Of a stretch of DNA of 64,000 nucleotides, positions 54,396 to 60,884 are shown in pieces; the stretch's first letter is position 1, and each line of letters starts with the position of its first letter. Below the pieces are notes generated by a model. It ran no database searches and was not told the origin of the DNA. It worked only from the letters and a program-made list of their open reading frames with translations. A program made the translations under genes and the position numbers. The stretch is from Entomomonas sp. E2T0 (lineage in GTDB: Bacteria; Pseudomonadota; Gammaproteobacteria; Pseudomonadales; Pseudomonadaceae): contig NZ_CP094972.1 in assembly GCF_025985425.1 (NCBI RefSeq), forward strand, positions 310,001-374,000, in the 5' to 3' direction.

Positions 54396-55060
54396 TATGA
54401 ATCGTTATCGTTGATAACATCATGCCCAGATAGCTATAACCTTAAAAGCTATGTATCCATGTATGGATAGGTTAACCCAAAAGTCAGTTAAGCATACGGC
54501 AGGCACTGACGATTACCATCAACGGTAATAGTATGTTTCTTTTAAATACAAACAAGTTAACGCCATTAGGGTTGTTTACTGTTACTTAATATAAATATTT
54601 GTCATTATGTTGTTATTAACAGAAGACAAGTACAACATAAAATCAAATGTTATGTTCTACATTAATGATGTAGGGGCATAGCTTTCAAACTAGCAATTTC
54701 TGATCTTTTGTTTTTTAAGATCAATGAATTGTTACCAGAATCTTTTTAGCAAAAATAATAGCTAAAACACCTTCACAGCATTGGGTTATAACGATTGGCT
54801 ATAAATCCAATTTATCCTAAGGGTTCGCTACGCCTTTAGGACTCGTCACAAACTTGGGTGCAAACCCTGCAAAACCAAATTGCATGGGCTATGACTTATC
54901 TTTTGATTTTGCTGTAGCAACTATTGTCTGCATGATTCCAACAGGAACAGCAATAGGGTCCTCCTTTTGAGGCAACAGGCTATTCCGAGCCTGCATTGGC
55001 TTTACTTGTTCTTTATTAGTTTAAAGAACAAGATTTCACAGTAGTGATGCACTGTAGAAC
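54396..55060 (+). ncRNA. Candidate large structured RNA (or folded-DNA element)
   Basis: Consecutive stem-loops, all exact: ATAGCT/AGCTAT (54430/54447), TATCCAT/ATGGATA (54454/54463), GTCAGT/ACTGAC (54483/54505), ATTACC/GGTAAT (54512/54524), AACATAA/TTATGTT (54634/54650), CTACAT/ATGTAG (54657/54668), TGATCTT/AAGATCA (54701/54717), ATTGG/CCAAT (54794/54807), CCTAA/TTAGG (54816/54836), GGGT-GCAA-ACCC (54856-54867), TGCAA/TTGCA (54868/54880), CAGGCT/AGCCTG (54976/54988), an 11-bp stem at 55005-55033 and ACAGT/ACTGT (55038/55051). No known RNA family recognised. Alternatives: replication origin, or single-strand recombination site. Confidence 0.45.
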
Positions 55061-55120
55061 TGCCATTAACACTAACCTTTAAATCATCGGAATAACAATG
55101 TGAAGTACCAAGATAATTTT

Positions 55121-55168
55121 ATGAATCAAGTACCAGAAATGACGAGGCAAAACCTATGGCAAATTTAA
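55121..55168 (+). CDS. Possible short upstream reading frame overlapping the second recombinase start
   Basis: ATG 55121 reads MNQVPEMTRQNLWQI and stops at 55168, overlapping the first codons of the recombinase in another frame. It could couple or throttle recombinase translation. Small and unsupported by more than position. Confidence 0.25.
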   Translation: MNQVPEMTRQNLWQI

Positions 55169-56037
55169 AACATGGCATTATTGGCATCTGTAACCATAAT
55201 AAAGATGGTTCTTATACCACTCAAAAAGACCGTTTACGAATATTATTACAAGCCGCAGACCAATTAAAAACACTTAACTACCGACAACTAACTATTCATT
55301 CTATTAAAGGTAAACATATTAATGCATTGATAGATCAGTGGAACGAACAGCATAAAATCAATCAACTTTCTATAGCCACAATAAAAAACAGAATGTCAGC
55401 ATTAAGATGGCTTTTAAGTAAACTAAATCGTAGTCAACTTATTCCCAAAGAGAATCAGGCATTGGGTATTGCAAGAAGAGATTACAAAAAAACAGTAAAT
55501 AATAATAAAAGCCAGCAACTGGATAGCCGAAGTGAATTAATTACTGATAAATATGTACAGTATAGCTTAAAGCTGCAACAAGCTTTTGGATTAAGACGAG
55601 AAGAATGCATCAAATTTAACCCTGTTTATGCAGATCAAGATCACTATATCCAACTAAAAGCCTCATGGACAAAGGGTGGCAGGCCAAGAACTATTCCTAT
55701 TAGAAACGAACAACAAAGAGCCTTAATAGATGAAATCAAACAATTGGTAGGCAATAACTCACTTATCCCAGCACATAAAAGTTACATACAACAAAGGAAC
55801 CATTACGACAACCAAGTTAAACAAGCAGGCTATAATAATCTACATGGGTTAAGACACAGCTATGCTCAACAACGCTACAGAGAAATAACAGGATCTGAAC
55901 CACCTATTTGTGGAGGGAAAACCAGTAAAGACTATACCCTACAAGAAAAACTACTGGATCATCGAGCAAGGCTTACACTTACTAAAGAGTTAGGACATGG
56001 GCGAGAAGAAGTAACTGTACAATATTTAGGGAGATAG
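55156..56037 (+). CDS. Second tyrosine recombinase (Integrase_1-type)
   Basis: A 293-residue recombinase with catalytic set Arg (QAFGLRREECIKF), Lys in a beta hairpin (KASWTKGGRPRTIPI), HxxR (LHGLRHSYAQQRY), His (ELGHGREEV) and Tyr (VTVQYLGR). It lacks the P4-type N-terminal domain and differs from the tRNA-linked integrase. The C-terminal half (ITGSEPPICGGKTSKDYT) is an insertion typical of Integrase_1 proteins. Its substrate is unknown; the adjoining hairpin block is a possible target or regulator. GAGG lies 9 bp upstream. Confidence 0.85.
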   Translation: MANLKHGIIGICNHNKDGSYTTQKDRLRILLQAADQLKTLNYRQLTIHSIKGKHINALIDQWNEQHKINQLSIATIKNRMSALRWLLSKLNRSQLIPKENQALGIARRDYKKTVNNNKSQQLDSRSELITDKYVQYSLKLQQAFGLRREECIKFNPVYADQDHYIQLKASWTKGGRPRTIPIRNEQQRALIDEIKQLVGNNSLIPAHKSYIQQRNHYDNQVKQAGYNNLHGLRHSYAQQRYREITGSEPPICGGKTSKDYTLQEKLLDHRARLTLTKELGHGREEVTVQYLGR

Positions 56038-56171
56038 CAAGTTCTAAATACAATTTATACTTGATATTTATATATAACCTATGAAATAGCTACATTATTA
56101 AAAGTGATGTAGCTATTTAGTACTGTTGCTATATTTTGTTTATTTAGTACAAATTATTTGGATTTTAATTT

Positions 56172-56188
56172 TGTGTACACTGTACACA
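56172..56188. promoter_or_regulatory. Palindromic operator, copy 1
   Basis: TGTGTACA-C-TGTACACA, a perfect 8+1+8 palindrome. It matches copy 2 at 14 of 17 positions. TGTACA is also the core of the repeats near the integrase (42803-42842), so one island protein may bind all of them. Confidence 0.55.
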
Positions 56189-56389
56189 GTTTTTTAGTTT
56201 TAAAACTCAAAGGTTAATTATGTATTTGTCATCATCTGAGTAATTGTTTCAATGGTTGCATTAACAATATATAAGGGTTTTTATCTAATTATTCTCTTGC
56301 AAGGGATATACTAATAATATCTTTCCTATTATTAAGCATACAAACAATAAATCTTGCATAAATATCGATGACTTTTAACTTTGTATACA

Positions 56390-56410
56390 GTGTATACAAA
56401 ATTTTTAATA
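56390..56410. promoter_or_regulatory. Palindromic operator, copy 2
   Basis: TTTGTATACA-G-TGTATACAAA, a perfect 10+1+10 palindrome, 55 bp beyond the stop of the minus-strand Ner-like gene. Consensus with copy 1 is TGTRTACASTGTAYACA. Confidence 0.55.
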
Positions 56411-56464
56411 GCTATATTGAGTTATTTAATAATAAAAATTTCACCTTATATCCTTATTTATGTG

Positions 56465-56662
56465 TTACTTATATAAATACCTAGAAGGCCAAAGCTCAGT
56501 AACAGAAATATTAAGCGCATCTGCAATCACCCTTTCTAATTGTGAATATTTAAACTGTAATCCTTGATTTAGTTTATGTGTTCTTAATAATTCATAAAGT
56601 TTTATACCTCGTTTATTAAGCGCTTGAATAATCTCATTAGGTGTCCAGTCTTCCTCTAGCAT
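56465..56662 (-). CDS. Ner/Nlp-family small DNA-binding protein
   Basis: A 65-residue protein: DWTPNEIIQALNKRGIKLYELLRTHKL, then YSQLERVIADALNISVTELWPSRY. This is the winged-HTH of Nlp/Ner proteins, which repress phage or island promoters. It is divergent from the XRE gene with a palindromic operator between them. Confidence 0.8.
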   Translation of the reverse strand: MLEEDWTPNEIIQALNKRGIKLYELLRTHKLNQGLQFKYSQLERVIADALNISVTELWPSRYLYK

Positions 56663-56703
56663 ATTTATATCCTATTTATCAACATGAAATAACAGATAAA
56701 TCT

Positions 56704-56724
56704 ATTATCCCATTTTGGGATAAT
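56704..56724. promoter_or_regulatory. Operator between divergent Ner-like and XRE genes
   Basis: ATTATCCCA-TTT-TGGGATAAT, perfect 9-bp arms, 41 bp from the Ner-like start and 48 bp from the XRE start. Probably bound by one of the two regulators. Confidence 0.6.
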
Positions 56725-56772
56725 TATGAAAATAGTTGATATTCGAATTTAGGATTTTTTTGAGATAACCAT

Positions 56773-57030
56773 ATGAGTTCTATTTATACTAAAGAATATC
56801 AACTAATCATTAATACGTTGAGAAGTGCAAGGATAGCTAAGGGTATCACACAAGTACAATTAGCTGAGGCTTTAGGCAGGCCACAATCATTTGTAGCAAA
56901 AATAGAAAACGGTGAAAGACGACTAGATATTGTGGAATTTATGTATATTGCCCAGTTATTAGCGCTTGATCCTTTTAAAGCACTCAAACAACTTACAATA
57001 AAGCATAAGCCTCTTACCTCAGCTAAATAG
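56773..57030 (+). CDS. XRE-family transcriptional regulator
   Basis: An 85-residue protein with HTH_3 (LRSARIAKGITQVQLAEALG, then RPQSFVAKIENGERRLDIVE). It is transcribed with the DUF746 gene, 2 bp apart, and is divergent from the Ner-like gene. It resembles regulators of toxin-antitoxin or island-maintenance modules, but the neighbour is not a known toxin. Confidence 0.85.
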   Translation: MSSIYTKEYQLIINTLRSARIAKGITQVQLAEALGRPQSFVAKIENGERRLDIVEFMYIAQLLALDPFKALKQLTIKHKPLTSAK

Positions 57031-57032
57031 CC

Positions 57033-57965
57033 ATGACCAATAAACAACAACCTGATTACTATAAAATCATTCCACAACATTTATTAGCCGATGCTGACGC
57101 ACTCATAAATTACGTACGTTATTTTCCCTATCAGTTTCCAACTAAATGTCCTCATTGTGAATACAGTAGCTTTAAACAATTAACAACTAGAAATGTTGTA
57201 GATGAACCTCGTTTTCAGTGTTATTTTTGTAAAAAAGAATTTAGCCAATTGACGGGGACTTACTTTGCACGTATGACTCGTATGGAGTTATGGCCTGATT
57301 TTATTATGTATCGACTGGTAGGGTTACCTATTAAAAAGATTCATCAGCGGCTGAATATTTCGCAACATGCCTGTATTGTTAGAGAAAGAAGATTAAACCA
57401 AATGATGCAAGACCTTTTTCCTAAGCTTTACCAGTGGTGGAAACCGCATCATGATTATACTGATCACACACTAACAGCCGAAATTACCCAAGAGCAGAAA
57501 GTTATTGTCAATTGGGTTAAAGAGCGTATAAACCAGCAAACAGCAACCTGTTCCCAATGTGGACACTTTATAAAACAACGAATCAATTTAAGAAATAAAA
57601 AAGAAGGTGTACATAAAAATAGACCTTATTTTGAATGTGGTAAATGTGCTTATAAATTTAGTATATTTAAAGAAACTCCACTTAATAGACTACGCCACAA
57701 GGATTTTTGGGTACCTTTTATTAAAGAACTTTGTCAAGGCAAAAATAATGAAGAGATTTTAAACACCCTTTCTAATCAACATAAACTTAAATTAGGCTTA
57801 GGAACTATTATAAACTGGCGTAAGCGTTTTATTGAACAAATGCAGATATTAGGATTAACTAATTTAGTAGCATGGTTAAAATGGCAGCGTGTTCGAAACA
57901 AAGCTGCTGAAACGCGAGAAAACAAAAAACAAGTAACTTATAAGAAAAATAAAAATAAATTATAA
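57033..57965 (+). CDS. DUF746-like protein with two zinc-ribbon/HTH units
   Basis: A 310-residue protein with two repeats of the same plan: KCPHCEYSSF...FQCYFCKKEFSQLTGT and later TCSQCGHFI...FECGKCAYKFSIF. Each is followed by a helix-rich segment with an HTH-like stretch (IKKIHQRLNISQHACIV; EILNTLSNQHKLKLGLGTI). The pattern recalls IS1/IS1595-type transposase N-terminal zinc ribbons but no DDE core is present, so it is more likely a DNA-binding accessory. It is coupled to the XRE gene. Confidence 0.65.
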   Translation: MTNKQQPDYYKIIPQHLLADADALINYVRYFPYQFPTKCPHCEYSSFKQLTTRNVVDEPRFQCYFCKKEFSQLTGTYFARMTRMELWPDFIMYRLVGLPIKKIHQRLNISQHACIVRERRLNQMMQDLFPKLYQWWKPHHDYTDHTLTAEITQEQKVIVNWVKERINQQTATCSQCGHFIKQRINLRNKKEGVHKNRPYFECGKCAYKFSIFKETPLNRLRHKDFWVPFIKELCQGKNNEEILNTLSNQHKLKLGLGTIINWRKRFIEQMQILGLTNLVAWLKWQRVRNKAAETRENKKQVTYKKNKNKL

Positions 57966-58019
57966 GCGTTTTTATAAAGTAATTAGTTAACAAAATCAGA
58001 TGATTAATACATACTATAC

Positions 58020-58430
58020 CTGGAGCATAAGTGGTCATTATGGCGGCAATGAAACCAATAATACCAACAAAAAAAGTTAAAAACTTGCTCGCTCCATAAC
58101 TAAAAGCAATAACATGGGTACGCAAAGCCATAGGCGCATAACGAATAGCCTGTTGGTCTATGGCGTTACCTGTTTGATCTAGGCTATAGGTGCCTGCTTT
58201 AATGCCTTGTTCTATTTGCTTTTGTAGTGTTTGATCATAGTCATTGCGACGCAAATAGTCTGGCGAATGCTCTTGAAAAATAAGTTAGGCACTACAGGTT
58301 CGGTATAGCCCCAAGGCAGCAGAATTTGTGCAAATTGCTTTAGCCAGCCCCTTTTTGGGGGCTTGGCTTGAGGGGGTATCACTTCGGAGTTATAGGTAGT
58401 CGTCGTATAGTAGTTATTATTATTTATCAT
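58020..58430 (-). pseudogene. Broken DUF6708-like gene
   Basis: Translation from 58430 (MINNNNYYTTTTYNSEVIPP...LLPWGYTEPVVPNLFF) matches the start of the two intact paralogues. It then continues in another frame (YLRRNDYDQTLQKQIEQGI...YAPMALRTH), so there is a single-base indel near 58270. Homology ends at about 58020 in a membrane segment, next to the 3' end of the DUF746 gene. It is a frameshifted and truncated copy marking the island junction. Confidence 0.8.
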
Positions 58431-58463
58431 TTATTACCACTATCCTTAGTTTATGGTGACTAG

Positions 58464-59498
58464 TTATTTATTGCTACTTTGCGGCAAGCCTTGTACATGG
58501 TAGCTCATTAGATCAGGGCGACCTATGGTATCTAATTGACGGGCTTGTAAACGCATGTCACTGCAAAGTTGTTGAAAGTGTTCATCACTCATTCCCATCC
58601 AGTAGTTAGGGTCTCGACCTGTTTGCTGATCGTATTTAACCGTCACAGGGTCATTTTTGCGGTAGTAATCCCATGCAGGAATATCGGGTAACGGTTGACT
58701 AATATCCATAAAGTTTTGCAAACAATCCCATGCAGCTAAAGCATTAGCTTGATCTGGCCCTAAGGGGGCAATATGGCTTAAATCAATAATCTTTTTGGGC
58801 TGGTAACGATGAATTAACGAGAGTTTATAGTACATTACTCCTGAATTGGTAGGCACCATACCTAAATAAGCATCCCATTCATAAAAAGGGGCGCTAAAAT
58901 CCCCTTTACGGTGATTAACAATAGTAACCATGCCAGTACGACGATTAAATTCCCATACGATGCCCTTTCTACCTGTAGCTAACCACCAATTAGTAGGCAA
59001 CCAATTCATTACAGCATAACTAATTAACCAAATAATTAGAAAGGGTAACCAACACAAGAATGTCAAAAGTAATAATTCTAAAGCAGACCATTCTCCACCT
59101 GCAGCTAACCAACTAATAAAGAAGAATGGTACTAAAAGAATAGGAAACCATTTAGTAAGAGTTTCACCAGCAGCATGGGCATATAGCCAAAAACGGGTAC
59201 GAATCGCTAAAGGGGCATAACTAAATACTTCTTCAGTTAAATCGCCCCCTAAATCTAAACGACCAGTAATAGCCTCACCCTTTGCCCGTAGCTGTTTTTC
59301 TTCTTGCCAATCCGCCACATTACGCCGTAACAGAGAGGGTAGCAGAATATCAAACATATTTTGTGAAGCCACTGGCTGGGTATTGCCCCATGGTAAGCGA
59401 GTGGCGGTTGATTTTTCTAACCCTGACCATTGGGTAGCCGCTGATTGATCAGGGATGGTTTGGGAGTTATAGGCGGTAGTACTATAGTAATTACTCAT
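58464..59498 (-). CDS. DUF6708-like membrane protein, copy 1
   Basis: A 344-residue protein with an N-terminal motif RLPWGNTQPVASQNMFDILLP, two transmembrane segments (about 130-180) and a cytosolic C-terminal domain rich in aromatic residues (GIVWEFNRRTGMVTIVNHRKG, then PAWDYYRKNDP). It is nearly identical to the gene at 59853-60884 in its first 115 and last 160 residues but differs in the membrane middle. I recall DUF6708 as a type VI-associated membrane family; the role is undefined. Confidence 0.65.
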   Translation of the reverse strand: MSNYYSTTAYNSQTIPDQSAATQWSGLEKSTATRLPWGNTQPVASQNMFDILLPSLLRRNVADWQEEKQLRAKGEAITGRLDLGGDLTEEVFSYAPLAIRTRFWLYAHAAGETLTKWFPILLVPFFFISWLAAGGEWSALELLLLTFLCWLPFLIIWLISYAVMNWLPTNWWLATGRKGIVWEFNRRTGMVTIVNHRKGDFSAPFYEWDAYLGMVPTNSGVMYYKLSLIHRYQPKKIIDLSHIAPLGPDQANALAAWDCLQNFMDISQPLPDIPAWDYYRKNDPVTVKYDQQTGRDPNYWMGMSDEHFQQLCSDMRLQARQLDTIGRPDLMSYHVQGLPQSSNK

Positions 59499-59527
59499 AC
59501 ATATTTTTGCTGTTGCTAAAATTGGGA

Positions 59528-59802
59528 TTATTTATTACTTTTATTTGTTAGTATTTTTATTTGCTCGTTAATTAAAGATTCCTCAGTAGCCATCATAAAT
59601 TCTTCATATTCTAAAGCTTTTCTCTCTATTTCAACTTGATAATTTTTAAGTTCTTCTGCTGTCATTGTTTTTTTTCTTAGCTCATGCTCTGCTAACTCTT
59701 GTTGTATGGCTTTATCCTTACAAAGCCGCAATTTTTTTGCTCTTCTAAATATATTTCCTCTAGTAACTCAATTTCAGCCTTCAACTCTTCTATATCCTTC
59801 AT
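59528..59802 (-). pseudogene. Small coiled-coil gene split by a frameshift at an A7 tract
   Basis: From ATG 59802 the frame reads MKDIEELKAEIELLEEIYLE and runs into a T7 run on the plus strand (59731-59737, A7 in the mRNA), then stops at 59692. A -1 shift inside A7 joins it to a frame that continues to 59528 (RLCKDKAIQQELAEHELRKK... NEQIKILTNKSNK), giving about 90 residues of continuous coiled coil. Either an indel or a programmed -1 frameshift. By location it may be an effector accessory or immunity protein. Confidence 0.5.
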
Positions 59803-59852
59803 TGTGCACCATAATAGTAAACCTTATAGGCAATAATCCCTAACTGTAACTG

Positions 59853-60884
59853 CTAATTATTACTACTTTGAGGTAAGCCCTGTACGTGATAACTCATTAG
59901 ATCAGGACGCCCCATAGTATTTAATTGGCGGGCTTGTAAACGCATGTCACTACAAAGTTGTTGAAAGTGTTCATCGCTCATTCCCATCCAGTAGTTAGGG
60001 TCTCGACCCGTCTGTTGATCATGTTTAACAGTCATAGGATCATTTTTGCGGTAGTAATCCCATGCAGGAATATTGGGTAACGGTTGACTAATATCCATAA
60101 AGTTTTGCAAACAATCCCATGCAGCTAAAGCGTTAGCTTGATCTGGTCCCAAGGGAGCAATATGGCTTAAATCAATAATCTTTTTGGGCTGGTAACGATG
60201 AATTAATGAGAGTTTATAATACATTACTCCTGAATTGGTAGGTACCATACCTAAATAAGCATCCCATTCATAAAAAGGGGCGCTAAAATCCCCTTTACGG
60301 TGATTAACAACAGTAACCATGCCTGTTCGACGGTTAAATTCCCATACGATGCCCTTTCTACCTGTAGCTAACCACCAACTATTAGGTAACCAATTCATTA
60401 CAGCATAACTAATTAACCAAATTATAGGGAAAGGTAGCCAAAAAAATAAAACAAAAAGAAATTGTCCCAATATATCCCCAGTTCTTTCTGTTAAAACAAA
60501 AGTAAAAAAGCATGGAATCAAAATAGCTGGAAACCATTTTGTTAATGTTTCACCAGCAGCATGGGCATATAGCCAAAATCGGGTACGAATCGCCAATGGT
60601 GCATAACTAAATACTTCCTCGGTTAAATTACCCCCTAAATCTAAACGCCCCGTGACGGGCTTGCCCTTTGCCCGTAGCTGTTTTTCTTCTTGCCAATCCG
60701 CCACATTACGCCGTAACAGAGAGGGCGGCAGAATATCAAACATATTTTGTGAAGCCACTGGCTGGGTATTGCCCCACGGTAAGCGAGTGGCAGTTGATTT
60801 TTCTAACCCTGACCATTGAGTAGCCACTGGTTGATCAGGGATAGCTTGCGAGTTATAGGCAGTAGGGGCGTAATAATTACTCAT
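59853..60884 (-). CDS. DUF6708-like membrane protein, copy 2
   Basis: I use ATG 60884 (MSNYYAPTAYNSQAIPDQ), which overlaps the effector stop (ATGA); an earlier frame start 7 codons upstream lies inside the effector gene. Same domain layout as copy 1 and near identical except in the two membrane helices (FPAILIPCFFTFVLTERTG). Translational coupling to the large effector-like gene suggests they work together, for instance as adaptor or immunity. Confidence 0.7.
   Translation of the reverse strand: MSNYYAPTAYNSQAIPDQPVATQWSGLEKSTATRLPWGNTQPVASQNMFDILPPSLLRRNVADWQEEKQLRAKGKPVTGRLDLGGNLTEEVFSYAPLAIRTRFWLYAHAAGETLTKWFPAILIPCFFTFVLTERTGDILGQFLFVLFFWLPFPIIWLISYAVMNWLPNSWWLATGRKGIVWEFNRRTGMVTVVNHRKGDFSAPFYEWDAYLGMVPTNSGVMYYKLSLIHRYQPKKIIDLSHIAPLGPDQANALAAWDCLQNFMDISQPLPNIPAWDYYRKNDPMTVKHDQQTGRDPNYWMGMSDEHFQQLCSDMRLQARQLNTMGRPDLMSYHVQGLPQSSNN

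Larger units (their letters stand above)
54060..55155. other. 1.1-kb non-coding region between AlpA and the second recombinase
   Basis: No frame of size is visible on either strand, unusual for this compact island. It holds, in order: a quasi-palindrome ATCGAAATATTTTGAT (54322-54337), a near-consensus promoter at 54362, then more than ten consecutive inverted repeats up to about 55055, and a short uORF overlapping the recombinase start. Described in the next entries. Confidence 0.75.
56038..56464. other. Non-coding region with two related palindromes
   Basis: 427 bp without a gene, AT-rich. It contains palindromes at 56172-56188 and 56390-56410 with the same 17-bp consensus, see separate entries. 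It lies between the second recombinase and the regulator gene. Confidence 0.6.
42661..58020. mobile_element. Integrative genomic island at tRNA-Gly with restriction cargo
   Basis: From left to right: integrase, DUF262/HNH protein, hsdSMR, RepA-like helicase, AlpA, hairpin-rich region, second recombinase, Ner/XRE/DUF746 genes. The right boundary is set at about 58020 because a DUF6708-like pseudogene loses homology there. The lack of a second tRNA-Gly end means the true boundary could lie beyond the window. Confidence 0.65.

Noticed and set aside
54060..55155. Retron or CRISPR interpretation of the repeat-rich block
   Set aside because: No reverse transcriptase, no cas genes and no regularly spaced direct repeats; the stems are all different in sequence.
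57033..57965. Call of DUF746 gene as an intact insertion sequence
   Set aside because: No terminal inverted repeats or DDE motif seen; only the zinc-ribbon units resemble IS1-type transposases.
57859..58254. Minus-strand frame of 131 residues starting at 58254
   Set aside because: Its N-terminal half is the second part of the broken DUF6708-like gene and its C-terminal half is antisense to DUF746; it is not a gene of its own.
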